Part shown: piece after piece, positions 11,505 through 23,149 of the stretch | Numbering within the stretch: position 1 is the stretch's first letter | Layout: every line of letters starts with the position of its first letter | Assembly (NCBI RefSeq): GCF_042477335.2 | Contig: NC_091263.1 | Span: forward strand, 68,876,501-68,940,500 | DNA: 64,000 bases | Reading direction: 5' to 3' | Source of the DNA: Ovis canadensis | Lineage: Eukaryota > Chordata > Mammalia > Artiodactyla > Bovidae | Made by a program: the position numbers and the translations under genes | The notes under the pieces: generated by a model | What the model was told of the DNA's origin: nothing | The model's input: the letters and a program-made list of their open reading frames with translations, nothing else | Databases searched by the model: none

Positions 11505-11690
11505 TTTAACTTAAACACAGAGTACATCATGAGAAACGCTGGGCTGGAGGAAGCACAAGCTGGACTCAAGATTGCCGGGAGAAATATCAATAACCTCAGA
11601 CATGCAGATGACACCACCCTTATGGCAGAAAGTGAAGAGGAACTAAAGACCCTCATGAAGAAAGTGAAAGAGGAGAGTGGAGGTGGGCAT
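11505..11690 (+). mobile_element. BovB LINE fragment
   Basis: The frame from 11529 reads M-R-N-A-G-L-E-E-A and R-H-A-D-D-T-T-L-M-A-E-S-E-E-E-L-K, the reverse-transcriptase core of BovB (RTE clade). It directly abuts the truncated 5' end of the minus-strand L1. Confidence 0.85.
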
Positions 11691-12798
11691 TGCATGTGGG
11701 AAGAGCCTGCACAGTTCAGCGTTGTGGGTGGATCCGGCAGCTGGTGTTCACGTTCAAGTCTGAAGCCCGTAGCTTTCCAGCCCACTGCGCTTCCTGGGCC
11801 AGTGAGAGCGCCCAGGGTAGAGTGGGTGCTTGTCATCTGTGTGTGGGGTGAATGACCTGGGCGAGTGGGAGAGAAGGCTGCTGTGGCCCTTGAGGAAGGA
11901 GTAAGGCCTTGTCTCTGAGGAGGGGGCAGCCAGTGACTTGTGTTCCCTGGGGCCTGACACCCGTCCTCCCCTGAGCCCCATCTGGCTGCTTGTCCATCAG
12001 GTCAGGAGCAGGTTTCTTGGGCCCTTTGAACATGTTCAGGCCTTGGGTCCTCCTCTGGGTGTTGAGAAGAGGGCGGTGGGCTAGGGTGACACCTGTGCTC
12101 AACTTTAGGGCTGGGATGTGACTCAGCCCCAGGCCCGCGTGTTGGTCTCCACATCAGAGCGAGGGGCTGGAGGCTTCAGCTTCCTCCCTGCCTCCCCCAA
12201 CCCAAGCCGTTCACCTGCTTTCCAGGACCTTAGATTCCTCTTGAGGGGACAAAGCTTTTCAAACTGTGATCACCACTTAGATGCTTTCAGAAGCAAGGGC
12301 TCGTTGAGCTAAGTTACTGGGCGGTCAGATCGTCAGTGTGGGGTGCCCCAAGAGATGGAGAAGTATATGTGTTGTCCATCCGATAGACAGGCCTGGCCTT
12401 GACATCAGAGCTGAGGCTTAGAGGGCCGGTGGGGGAGGTAAATGAAGGAGGAGGCAGGACAGCTCTTTCCTATGTGCTCAGTTTTGCCGAGGTCTGCTGG
12501 CCAGGCCTGCATTTTCTTGTCACAGGAGAGTCAACACTTGCTCCAAGCCAGGTGGGGGACTGGGCTCTGCTGGTGAATAGGACCCTGTGGCCTCTAAACC
12601 ACTTTATATGGACCTGGGGGTCTTGTTAGAAAGCAGATCCTTATCTGTCCTAGGGCAGGGGTGGGGCCCCAGACTCTAAGAGGCTTTCTGACCATAGTGA
12701 TGTTCCTCAGACCACAAGTGGCTCTTCGCTGAGGGATGGTGGGTATGGGTTCTGGGTGCCCACCAAGCGTGGCTTTGTGCTTTGTCTTGAGTGCTGGG

Positions 12799-13025
12799 GG
12801 CTTCCCTGGTGGTGCTAGTGGTAAAGAACTCACCTCCAGTGCAGAAGACGTAAGAGAGGCGGGTTCGATCCCTGGGTCGGGAAGATCCCGTGGAGTTAAG
12901 CATGGCAACCCACTCTAGTACTCTTGCCTGGAGAATCCCACGGACAGAGGAGTCTGGTGGGCTACAGGCCTTAGGGTTGCAGTGGGTCAGACAGGACTGA
13001 AGTGACTTAGCAGGCACGCATGCTT
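12799..13025 (+). mobile_element. Bov-tA SINE
   Basis: Starts GGCTTCCCTGGTGGTGCTAG and ends with the GTCAGACAGGACTGAAGTGA phrase. It lies upstream of the GHRL 3' end. Confidence 0.88.
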
Positions 13026-13974
13026 GATTGCTGGGTGGCCAGAACTTCACTGGAGAAGGTACCTGGCTCCTAGAGGGAGCCCTCTGTGACCAAGGTTTCC
13101 CCTGAGTGTGGCTATTGCCCTGGCTCCACAGAGGGCCGTCCTGCATGTTGGTGATGGGTGTGCACACGTCCAGTGGGTGGCTGGGTGGTGCTCCTCCCCT
13201 GTGATCGCCCACCCATCGCCACAGTCAGCGCACATGTTCGCACCAAAGTGCAAGTGAGTGCTAAGTGACATCCCTTCCAGGAAGACTGGGTCTTCGCTGG
13301 AATTAAGTTGTGGTGCTTAATGATCAAGGCTCATTCAGCCATGAGCTGGGGTTGCAAGTGTGTCTGGACATCAACCTTGTGTCCCAGATCAACGAAGGGA
13401 CCAAGGCAGGGGTCAGTCTCAGCCACAGGAGGTGGCATCCGCTGTGCGTTGGGCGAGGAGGGAGGGGTTAGGTCAGCCAGGTCCAGCAGTGGCCGTCACC
13501 ACTGTCAGTGGCCCACTTACGTCCAGCCTCAAAGTCAGGCTTTCCCTTTCCCAGCGTCCTGTCCGCCCGCGAATGTCAGTTCAGGGACATTGGCTCTGAC
13601 GGTGTCACCAGAAGGTTCCCTGCTCACACAGCCCTTGCTGGTTGTTAGTAAGAAGCCCCCGTTGCAGCTTTGCCCCTGGGAAGCTCTGCTGTTTAAAGGA
13701 ACTGTGTCGTCGTCTTTTCCTCCATCTTGCCCCTCCTTCCCCCTTCCTGTTCCGCTGTCCCCTCCACCTCTGCGCCTACAACCCCTGCTTGTGGGAGTGG
13801 ATCTGGTTTGGTTTTCTAAGCATTCACACCTCCTTGCTACATGTTCTTCCTCGTCCTTCTCTCTTTCTATTGACCATAGACCAGGAATTACGGGGGCACG
13901 CTGTTTTTCATTGAAATGTGAAATTTTCGTCTTTGGTGAAATAAACATTTTGAACCTTTGCATCCGTTTGAGTA

Positions 13975-13980
13975 TTTATT
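13975..13980 (-). terminator. GHRL: GHRL polyadenylation signal
   Basis: AATAAA on the minus strand lies 113 bases after the ghrelin stop codon, giving the short 3' UTR typical of ghrelin mRNA. Confidence 0.75.
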
Positions 13981-14093
13981 CACCTCCTAGGCTAGTACCC
14001 CTCAGAGCTGCACGTGGTCTCGGAAGTGTCCCGGAAGCCAGGTGAGAGCTTCTGAGGGCGGGAGAACAGACAGGTGGTTGGTCCGAGGGCTGG

Positions 14094-14113
14094 TCACTCG
14101 TCAGCCAGGGTTT
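14094..14113 (-). CDS. GHRL: Preproghrelin terminal coding exon
   Basis: The 20 nt exon completes a Glu codon split with the previous exon (phase 1), then reads T-L-A-D-E and TGA (14096-14094). Its acceptor is TTGCATTTCAG. The short coding tail and shared phase match the known ghrelin gene structure. Confidence 0.9.
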
Positions 14114-14149
14114 CTGAAATGCAAGAGGTCAAGTCAAAAAGCTGTGTCT

Positions 14150-14278
14150 GGGACTTCCCTGGCGGTCCACTGGTTAAGACTACATGCTTCCACTGCAGAG
14201 AGCACGGGTTTGACCCCTGGTTGGGGAACTTAAGATCCCCATGCCTTACAGTGCAGCCAAAAAAAGAAAAACCACCAA
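14150..14278 (+). mobile_element. CHR-type SINE fragment in GHRL intron
   Basis: It has a tRNA-like head (GGACTTCCCTGGCGGTCCAC) and the end GTGCAGCCAAAAAAAG, with the middle deleted. It sits 37 bases from the terminal ghrelin exon. Confidence 0.8.
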
Positions 14279-14599
14279 AAAAACCTCTACTGTGTCCACT
14301 GTCCTTCTGTTGCCATCCAGTTTGGCTTTCCTTCCACAGAGGGACGGAGGAGATGTGTTGTAATGGCGAGAGGGGTGGCCCCAGAGTTGGACCATGTGAC
14401 TTCGGCCTGTCTCCTAAAAGCTGGGGCCCTGGACCCAATCCCCTACGGGTACTGAGTGATGACTCTTTGGGAAAGAGGAATTGGAAGCTCTTTTGAGAGG
14501 CAGGGTGAGGAATGAAACCTCTGTTTTGTTACTCATAGGCAGGCTCACACTGGGACTCAGGTGAAGCTTGGAATTGAGCTGAGCTGGGCAAGGACTTAC

Positions 14600-14708
14600 C
14601 TTCGGCTTCTTCCCAAAGAATGTCCTGAAGAAACTTCCCCAGAGTCTGGCCGTGCTGGAGGGACTGAGCCCCTGACAGCTTGATCCCAATGTTAAAGGGG
14701 GCATTGAA
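14600..14708 (-). CDS. GHRL: Preproghrelin coding exon 3 (obestatin)
   Basis: The 36 codons plus one base start [10 protein letters not shown] and end I-L-W-E-E-A-E. The first 23 residues correspond to obestatin, bounded by the upstream Arg and followed by Gly-Lys, the usual amidation signal. Acceptor CTCCTAG and donor GTAAGT are good. The intron before it is 2.84 kb. Confidence 0.92.
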
Positions 14709-16677
14709 CTAGGAGGAACCCAGGAATTGTCAGAGGTCACCCCCACCCTCCCACCCCTGCTCCCTGCCCCCTCCCCCCAGAGGAGGCCCTGGGCTCTCAG
14801 GAGGGGAAGAGGGAAGAGCCTGGGGTCCGACAGGCCCCCTGAGGGGTGGCTTAGCCAGGTCACCGTCCGTCCCGGGCCTGATCTTACCACTCCACGATCC
14901 TTAGGAGGCTCACCTTGTACCCTCTTTACCTGACTGAGGAGGTTACTGATAAAAGCCGTGGGGTCCCCTAGATCAGGCATCCCCCCACCTTTCAGCTTTG
15001 GAAGACGTCAGACAGAATGGCCAGTGATGGAGTTACAGCTGGCAGCATGATGTGGGATCCGGGCTCTCCGTGGTGGACACAGCACCGGCCCCGGGGGACA
15101 GTCTCTGCACCTGCCTCCCTCCCTTCCCAGGAGCTCTTCCTCTCGACTGCACTGGCCCTTCCCTGTTCTGTGTTGGACCAGATAGGATGTTGACCTCTTC
15201 CTTGAACGATGCTCTGAGCCAAGGCTGTTCTTTCTGTGCCTCTGTCTCTTCCCTTCTACAGGTGGATCACCCCCACGTCTCCTAGCTTCTCGGCAGCGTA
15301 TGAGATGGCTTGCTGAAGCTCAAAGATTTGGGCAACCAGGAAGGAACTCTGCGGCCGCATCGTTTCTCTCTAGGGGAGCAGAGACCATGTTCGCCTCCAC
15401 TCATCCAGTTCCTGGCCGTGTTGGTGACAGAGCTCCTGGGTAAGTCCACGAAGGGATCTTGGGGCTGAAAGGGAGCCCTTCGTCCTCCTGCCCTCGGCAG
15501 GGGCTCAGCCCTCGCCCTGCTCAGCCCCGGGCTGAGTGCCTTTCCCTCTGCCTCACATTTCACAGGTAAGCAGGGATGCTCCGAGGTGTTGTTAAAACAA
15601 TGCATAAAATATGGTTTCCTCTTTTAAAATTTGCCTCCCCCTCTTGCCTCCACCGTGAAGGTGGAGCTGTGGAGATGACGTAATTGATTTGGGGGGAACT
15701 GAGGCCCCTCTGTTCTCTCACTTCAGTAAATATTCATTTCCTCTCCAGCCCCATGGCCGATGCGAGTGGTCGGGTGACCCCAGCAGACTCTCGGGCTCCG
15801 TGCACACTGAGCTGGGGACCTGCCGGGCTGGTCTGCACCCTGGAGCTGGGCAAGGGGCAGCTGCCAGGAGGTGAGGCAGCTGTTGGACGGGAGAGCGCAG
15901 CTTCGAGGGGCTGGAACTGGCCCCCTTGGCCCCAGTGTCTAACTGGTCCATGGGTGACGGGTAGGATGGGACAGCACTTGGTCTATAAAGCCTTCCGCTC
16001 TGAGATTCCATTTTAGGAAAACGTTTGGAGGGAGTGGAGGGGCCTGCGATGCCTGCGATGCCTCAGGCTTCCTGAGGCGGGACTCAGCCCACACTGTGCG
16101 GCCTGTGTCTCAGGCTTCCCCCACATCTGGTGGGCCCCCCCACCTCTGGACATCACACACTCCTGGTTCCGGCTAGGGCAGGGCCTGCTGTTGCCTCTAT
16201 GGAAACCAGAAAGTCCCAGCCAAGACTTCTGCCCCGTCTGAGCGGTCCCAGGGCTTCCCTTGCCCCACTGGGCCTGGCAGTCTCATCAGGAAAGTTTCCT
16301 GGTTTTAATCTAAGAATCTGCAGGCCATCGTCAAGTAGGAACGTGACAGGTGGGGTCTCACACGTGGTGGAGGATGCGCCTGGCGAGAGTCGGGCTGGGG
16401 GCTGGGGATTTGACCTCTAACGGGAGCAGAGGTGGGCAGAGGAGACTTCCCGGGCACTTGCTCTCTCTGCCAGACCGGCGATGGAGACCGAGGGCTTGGG
16501 GACCCAAGCCCCCCGGACTGTGGGTCCCACCTCGGCACCTGCAGGCAGTGGCCCCTTGGGCCAGCGGGTTCCCCTGGCTGAAACTCTGTTCCTCATCTCT
16601 AAACGAGGCCACAGAGACCAGCCGTACTGACCTCACCAGTGGCTGTAGAGATTCAATGCCAAGCAGGAGGGCAGAAG

Positions 16678-16895
16678 GGCTTCCCAGGTGGTGCTAGTGG
16701 TAAAGAACCCACCTGGCAATGCAGGTGATGTAAGAGACACAGGTTCGATCCCTGGGTCGGGAAGATCCCTGGAGGAGGGCGTGGCAACCCACTCCAGTAT
16801 TCTTGCCTGGAGAATCCCATGGGCAGGGGAGCCTGGTGGGCTACAGTCCATGGGGTCACATGGAGTCGCACACAACTGAAGCCACTGAGTACGCT
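16678..16895 (+). mobile_element. Bov-tA SINE in GHRL intron
   Basis: Starts GGCTTCCCAGGTGGTGCTAG, ends GTCGCACACAACTGAAGCCA. It lies in the 2.84 kb ghrelin intron, antisense to the gene. Confidence 0.88.
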
Positions 16896-17552
16896 CGTGT
16901 GCAGGAGGGCGGAGCCGTGGAAAGTGAGGCCGAGGGGGTGCAGCAGCTTGGTGGTGATGGGCACCTCGGAGGACACTGGTCATCCTGCACGGAGATGCCC
17001 ATCTCCACCTAAACCCTTGTCAGTCCTTTCCCGGGACTGCGGCCAGCCAGGAAGGCCACATGGCAGGGGCCCTTAAAACGCCTTCATGCCCTGTCTCTCC
17101 TGGTCCTCCCATTCTCTCCCAACAGTGCCCTTGCCCCGTGCAGGATTCCTGAGCCCAAGCGAGCCTGCCGGGCTCCATCCTGGCCTGCAGGTGGGGTTCA
17201 CCCATCCAGGGTGCTGTCCTGCCAAGATAGGGTAAGGTCAGGTCCGAGAGGGCCCTGAGCCCATCGGAAGGTTTTCTGCGGGGAGACACCTGCAGCCTGT
17301 GAGCAGCTCCTCCTTCCTGAGTGTCTGTGAATACTTGCTGGCATGCCCCCTCCCCTCTGCTGGGGCTCATCCTGTTGCAGCAAATTTCCTTAGACATTTG
17401 CCTGTTGATGGCAAAGACCTAGCAGAGCCAGGGGTGTGGAGTCGCTGTTGTCCTGCCGTTTGATGTCCCTTGAGTAGCTGCTAAGTGGGGGTCTGCGGGT
17501 TGCTGCCCTCCCCTGCCCTCCCCACCCCCCCTCCTACTGCAGAGGGACCCAC

Positions 17553-17666
17553 CCGGATTTCCAGCTCGTCCTCTGCACCTTCCTCCTGACTTCCCACATC
17601 CGGGTCAAACTGGCCTTCCAGGGCCCGGGGCTTCAGTCTGCCTGACGGCTTCTTAGGTTCCTTTCT
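17553..17666 (-). CDS. GHRL: Preproghrelin coding exon 2 (ghrelin 14-27, propeptide)
   Basis: The 38 codons begin [14 protein letters not shown], which completes mature ghrelin at the Pro-Arg processing site. The acidic linker follows and the exon ends E-L-E-I-R, the Arg that precedes obestatin. Ghrelin residue 16 is Pro. As I recall, sheep and goat carry Pro here and cattle Ala, so this codon is the best species clue in the window. The acceptor reads TCCTGCAG then AGAAAG, with no second CAG, so only the des-Gln14 form can be spliced. Confidence 0.95.
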
Positions 17667-17864
17667 CTGCAGGAAAGAGGAGGTGCTCCCCTTAGGCCCT
17701 GAATCTCCCCTCTCCTCCGAGAAGCAGGGTGAGGTGTGGACTCACAGTCAGACCCAGAGCCCTCCTTTGGGCTCAGGGAGAAAGCTGAAGCTCAGGGCAA
17801 GCCACTGCCCAGCTCACACGGCTTGGGGCATTTAGGACGTGGGGCTCCTGGGGTGGCATCTCAC

Positions 17865-17972
17865 CTGCAGTTTCTGATGTTCAGGGCTCAGAAAGCTGGA
17901 GCCCGCCATGGCCAAGTCCATCCAGAGCAGGCTGAGCAGCAGCAGGCTGTAGATGGTCCGCGGGGCGGGCAT
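17865..17972 (-). CDS. GHRL: Preproghrelin coding exon 1 (signal peptide, ghrelin 1-13)
   Basis: ATG is at 17972-17970 on the minus strand, inside an exon that starts at 17999 after a CTCCAG acceptor. The exon codes 36 residues. Residues 1-23 are a signal peptide (M-P-A-P-R-T, hydrophobic Leu-rich core, cleavage after A-M-A). Residues 24-36 start mature ghrelin: [13 protein letters not shown]. The exon ends CTGCAG, followed by the donor GTGAGA. Ser3 and Phe4, needed for octanoylation and receptor activation, are present. Together with the next exon the mature peptide is 27 residues, one shorter than in human or rat. Confidence 0.95.
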
Positions 17973-18438
17973 GGCTTCCCTGGCTGGAGGCAGATGGACC
18001 TGGAGGAGAGAGGGTCTCTGGGCTGGGCAGAGAGATGGCGGCGGGGCTCTGCGCTGGACCCCCGGACCCAGGGTGACTGCTGTCTGGAGCAGCTCTCCCC
18101 CAGGAGCGCCATCTGCCCGCCTCCCCAGGTAGGAGCATGCGGGCTCCTTCCCAAGACTGTTCTCTCAGGGGCGGATGCTTGGCAGTGGACTGTCCACATC
18201 CTTCGTCCCCAGCCCTGAGAACCCTGCGCCAAGTTTCTGGAGGAGGGGTGAGGAAGGCGAACCGGCCAGGTCCCAGGAGACACGGCGACACCGGGGCCGC
18301 TCCCAAGTCCAGCTGGGAGCAGCCGGGCAGCCGGGGCCCTGTGACCTTCCCGTGTTCAGAAGGCCCTGCAGGTGCGCGGCCGTTGCTGTGAGACCCATAA
18401 ATAGACCCCCTGCATGCGAGCATCCCCAGAGTGCCTAC

Positions 18439-18488
18439 CTGGGGTTCCGGGCGGAGGTGGTGCCTGGCGGCCATCTGGTCCTTATATA
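18439..18488 (-). promoter_or_regulatory. GHRL: GHRL core promoter: TATA box and short exon 1
   Basis: On the minus strand TATATAAG lies at 18488-18481. About 25-30 bases downstream, near 18458, transcription should start, and a GT donor follows the exon end at 18439 (CCCCAG then GTAGGC). That leaves a non-coding exon of roughly 20 nt, as described for the human and rodent ghrelin genes. A 440-base intron then leads to the ATG exon at 17999. The start site itself is inferred, not seen. Confidence 0.7.
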
Positions 18489-18786
18489 GGGCAGCCTGTG
18501 TTTGTCTGAAACCAGCAGCCGTCTCTCAGGGCAGCTTGGCATCCGGGGGCTGAGTGCCATTCCTTGGGAACTAAAAATGGCTCGCATCACCCACCAGGGA
18601 GATGTCACCAGCAGAGGTCAAATGCCCTGAGAGATGGCCGGGTTGGCTGGGTCGGCCCCACAGGGCTACCTGCCCCTCCTGTGCCCGAGTGCCCGCCTCG
18701 GCTTGGGCGGGAGGAAGGAGAGTGCGCCCTGGGGCCAGCCTGGCGTTGCTGCTCCCCTCCTTGTTCCAGGTTAGAACCAGGTCGGT

Positions 18787-18920
18787 TGCTGTTGTTCAGT
18801 TGCCAAGTTGTGTCCAACTCTCTGCGACCCCACGGACTGCAGACCTCCAGGCGTCCCCATCCCTCATCCATCCTCTCCCCGAGTTTGCCCAAGTTCACGT
18901 CCATGGAATCGGTGATGAAC
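18787..18920 (-). mobile_element. BovB/Bov-A fragment upstream of GHRL
   Basis: It starts GTTGTTCAGTTGCCAAGTTG and contains the TCCAACTCTCTGCGACCCC phrase. It lies about 300 bases upstream of the ghrelin TATA box. Confidence 0.7.
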
Positions 18921-21580
18921 CAGGCATCGTCACTTGATCTTGGGGGCTTGTGCTGTCTCTGGCCTTGTGAGGGACGCCGTTCTGGCTTCCACGGCCTCGA
19001 GCACGTGAGAGCCTGCCTCCTGGCATTCTCAGGCTGCCTGGAGGGAAGCCCCGTTTTTCAGATGAGGAAACTGGAGGAGCAGGGCAGGGACTGTCTCCAG
19101 CAGGGGCTGAAGGCCCGTCCTCACCTCTGGGAGGAAGGGGGTGATGGCTCCGCTCTGCACGGTCTTCCTTAACATGTGGGCTTGTCTCTCCTCCCCCGGC
19201 CCGGCCCTGAGAGGCAGCAGAGTGGCCCCGGGGACGGGAGAGCCGGGACCCAGTGCTGCCAAGGGCGACCACACGCACGCTGGCCTCAGCGAGGTCACTG
19301 AGTGTCCCCTGCACAGGGCTGCCTCTCAGAGTGGCTTTGAGGATGGACCGAGGTGACGGGTGTGACATCCTTTGTAAGCCGTCAAGTGTCACACGGTAGC
19401 TGTTCTTTGTACCTTGGCCAGCCTCAGCCACGTCACATGTTCCCCAGTGATGAGCTGCTCAACCGCACGGGGGAATCCTAACCTGCCCGGAGCCCTTCGT
19501 CCCACCGGATGCCCAAGCGGTGACTCCTGAGCGCTCGGTGTTGTCTGCGTACACGTTCTAGTATCAATCAGAGGAGGAACTTGCTTCTGGCCGCGCTCGA
19601 GCTGGGAGGGTGGGAAGGCCACCCCCACCGGGGCTGCAGCAGTGGGGCCGGGCTGTGAAGGGAGGCCCCGCTGCAGGCAGAGGGCCAGGGCGGAGGTGAG
19701 CGGCAGGCGCGGGTATGGACTGTGTGGAGCCGCCCAGTGAGAAGGTGGGGTGCTTGGAGGATGGTGGTGGGGTAGGGGGAGGAGTGGGTTGAGAGGAAAG
19801 GCCTGGAAAGGGGAGGGATGAGGATGAGCACCCTTGGGAAGCTCCTGGCACCAGGCATCTGGGCTTTGATCTGGAGGAGGGAAGACGTTGAAGGCTCGTG
19901 AGCAGTGGAGTGACCGACTGACCTTGAAGACTTGGGAGGCTGCACCTCTTGTTTCAAGGGGAGAACAACTGACTGTTTGAAGGGGTCACCCTTTCCCTAA
20001 AACCACGCCACCCTCAGTGGCTGTGTAGGCTGCCAGCCGGCTCCTATCAGGAAGGGGCTGGGGCCCCCAGCAGACCTTTGGCTGTCGGATGCTGGCCTGA
20101 CGTAGGTGGACCTCAGGGAGATGCACCTTGTAGAGACTCTAGGGACGGGGGACCTGGGAGGGGCTGGCCTGAGCCCCACAGTGCAGTGTGGGGACTAAGT
20201 ACCTTCTGCTGGAAAACTACTTTTCACCAGGAGGCTCTATCAGTCCCAGGAGAGGGTTAGCATGTCCCCTGGAGACCGTCCCCTTGTGAGCCCCCTGAGC
20301 GTAGGGCTCCTGACCTTGGGAGCCCAGAAGGCTGAAGGTGGAGTGGGCTGGAGAGATGTTTGAGACGGCCAGCAGCTTTTCCAGAGCCTCTCCTTGCCAA
20401 CCCCAGCAAAAAAAAACAAAAACCCCAAAGTGTCTATGGTGACCAGGCCCCTGTTGTGACATGAGGCCTCCCTCCACGGTGGAGATGGGAGCTGCGGGTG
20501 TTGATCTTAGATAACAGCCCCCGAGAGCAAACACAGAACACCCTTGCTGCCTGGTTCCCGCGCCCGCTGATCCTGGGAACAGGAAAGTGCAGAAAGGAGG
20601 CCTGCGGTGGGAAACCACCCCAGGTACACCCCGCAGAGCCCAGGCGAGCTGGGGAAGGAAGGGAGGGCTGAGGGCCGGGGAGGCGGCACCCGGGAAGTGC
20701 CCCACCACCCACCCCCAGCTGTGGAAGGGGCCACGGACCGAGAGGGGGCACAAGCAGACCCGGCCCGGAGTTCTCTGGAGGTCCCGTCGGGAGTGTGGAT
20801 GACGCCGAGGCCAGGTGGCACCTGTCTGCCCCGCGGAGGGTTCCTTGCCCGCTGGGTGGTGCTTCCCTCCCCCCCCCCCCCCACAGCCTCGCGGGCCCGG
20901 CCTCGTGAATGGACAGGGATGCGGTGTCACCCAAGTAACTGCCATGTGTAAATGGCGTCTGAGAACACATTGTGTACACGGTCCACTGCCTTTTGTTTGT
21001 ACCAATGCTTAGTTGGCTTATTAGGCACTTTTTTCACAGTGTAGCCCAACCGTGGTATGGCCGAGGCAGAGTCTGGGGTTATGGAAACAGGTTTTATTTT
21101 GTGAGATAGGGCTTTTTGGTCCGGCTTCTTTCTCTCCTGCCTGCTGAAGCAGCAGTATCACGCCAGCCATCCAATGAAAAATTCCTCAGAAGTCACATTA
21201 AAGAATGCAGAAAGAAAGAGGCAAAACCAATCTTAATAATATACTTTAATGCATCCAAACACTATCAATTTGGCGCACAATCAATATGAAAAATGTTACA
21301 TGTTCGGCACTGGCTTTCTTTTACTAAATCCTCACAGTCTGGCGGGGTTGTGTTTCTGCAGCGTTTTCCAGTTCAGACTTGCTGCATTTTCAGAGCGTAG
21401 TAGGGACGCGTGGCTCCCCGTACTGCACAGGGTGAGTACTAGGTCAGCATGGGTGTCACTTTTTTTCATTTTTATTTCTATTTATTTAAAGTCTATAGTA
21501 AAGTCACAGCTGTAAAATAAATGCATTTAAAAAAACAGAAGATACATCTGGATGACAAAAAATAGAGGAAGATTGAAAAT
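18920..21580. other. GC-rich intergenic spacer between GHRL and SEC13
   Basis: No exon of a known protein is recognised on either strand. Long open frames occur here (the longest 262 codons on the minus strand, 21005-20217), as expected in stop-poor GC-rich DNA. Confidence 0.5.
20868..20882. repeat. Poly(C) tract
   Basis: An uninterrupted C run of more than ten bases in a GC-rich intergenic stretch. Confidence 0.85.
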
Positions 21581-21584
21581 CTAT

Positions 21585-21883
21585 GGGATTCCCCAATAGC
21601 TCAGTTGGTAAAAAATCTGCCTGCAATGCAGGAGACCCCGGTTTGATTCCTGGGTCAGGAAGATCCGCTGAAGGTATAGGCTACCCACTCCAGTATTCTT
21701 GGGCTTTCCTTGTGGCTCAGCTGGTAAAGAATCCACCTGCAATGCGGGAGACCAGGGTTCAATCCCTGGGTTGGGAAGATCTCCTGCAGAAGGGAAAGGC
21801 TGCCCACTCCCGTAGGCCGGCTTGGAGAATTCGGGTTGCAAAGAGTCGGACACAACTGAGTGGCTTTCACTTTTCATGAAAAC
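21585..21883 (+). mobile_element. Two adjacent Bov-tA SINEs
   Basis: A first copy (21585-21707) is cut off after TACCCACTCCAGTATTCTTG. A second copy (21708-21883) follows at once with its own tRNA-like head and a full body. Confidence 0.85.
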
Positions 21884-23149
21884 CTACTGTACATTTTGCC
21901 AAGGGCAGTAGAATGCAACATGATAGGAAAAATTCAATATTCATATATATCCTTAACAAAAACTTCCCTCATGAATAGCAAAATCATCTAAGAAAATGGT
22001 ATGTTTATATAAGTGGACACTTTTTTAAAAAGTGGGGTACAGGGTGCTTGATAAAAATATGTGGGCACCAGGAACTCAAGATTAATCTTCTAAAATGAAG
22101 GTTTATTTAAGAATAAAATGACCGTTTCTAACATGATAATCATGAAACCTTTTTTTTTTCCTTTATAAAAACGAGATGAGCACTTCACAGGAACAGCTTG
22201 GTAGTCATTTAAGTAGAATGGAGACACCACAGGCGTTGCTCTGAACTTGCATCACCTCAGCCAAGTGCTCCCACAGCTCCTTTCCCACTGGGGTGTCCCT
22301 GTTCTCCTGCCATCGTGGGGCTGGAGCCCCAGATACTGGTCTCCTGTCTTCAGTCTTTCTGTCCAGCAGCTTCCGCCCTCAGCCTTCAAACATGCCCAGG
22401 TCTCTCATCCTGGGAAGGTCTGTCGATGCCCCCTTGCCCTCATGCTGCCGTGTCCAGGCAGAACTTCCTTTCCCTGTGTCCCGTTCCTCACTGGACACTG
22501 GCCCCTCCAAACTGTCTAGCTCGACACCTGCTCCACCACTGTGCTGAAACGGCCCTCGGAGCTGCAGATAGTGCAGCCTTAGTCTAGGGGTCACTAAGAG
22601 CCGTGGGACCTCAGTGAGGCCCGTGGGGTCACCTGATCGCAACTGCGGGGTGCAGACTTGTGCTGCGCTGCAGTCGATTCACAGGGGAGGCCGTAAGAAA
22701 GCCGACTTCCTTATGCCTCATCTTCTGACTCGGATCGAGTAAGTCTGCCGTGGGGCCAAGAGTCTGTATTTTCACAAGGGTCTCAGGTACTTCCTTTCTG
22801 ATTACAAAGTCATGTTTCCAACGAAAACTTGGCCAAAAGTTTTCCAACAGAAAGTGTGTAAGCTGAACTCTCTCTCCAGATATATTTGAACTTATTCTTC
22901 TAGAATATTTCAAACATACAAAGAAAGCAGAGAGAGTAATTCCATGAGTCTCCAAGCACCTGTGATCCGTTTCAACATATATTAGCATCTTCTTTCGTGT
23001 ACTTATCTCTCATATTGTTTTTCATTTGAGGGGAATATTCTGAGAGCAAACCTCAGCAATCACGTGGTTTCAGTCTTAAAAGCTTCAGTTTGTATTCTTC
23101 CCAGATAACACACACTTTCTTGGTCTACCAAAGCCCCTTTTGTCGTCGC

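Larger units (their letters stand above)
13955..18460 (-). other. GHRL: Ghrelin gene, full span
   Basis: The minus-strand gene has a TATA box at 18481-18488 and a short non-coding exon 1 (about 18458 to 18439). Coding exons are 17865-17972, 17553-17666, 14600-14708 and 14094-14113, with poly(A) signal 13975-13980. All introns are GT-AG. The coding exons sum to 351 nt, giving 116 residues plus stop, the usual preproghrelin length. The protein has a 23-residue signal peptide, a 27-residue ghrelin beginning G-S-S-F with the Ser3 that GOAT octanoylates, and a C-terminal propeptide with obestatin. The peptide is secreted, mainly from stomach endocrine cells, and acts at the GHSR receptor on growth-hormone release and appetite. 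Nothing is broken. Confidence 0.95.

Noticed and set aside
13308-14045. 245-codon plus-strand open frame antisense to the GHRL 3' end
   Set aside because: No recognisable protein. An antisense ghrelin transcript is known in human, but nothing in the sequence shows one here.
20217-21005. 262-codon open frame on the minus strand, the longest in the window
   Set aside because: It lies in stop-poor GC-rich DNA, overlaps long frames in other phases, has no recognisable domain and contains low-complexity Gly, Pro and Ser runs. I regard it as chance.
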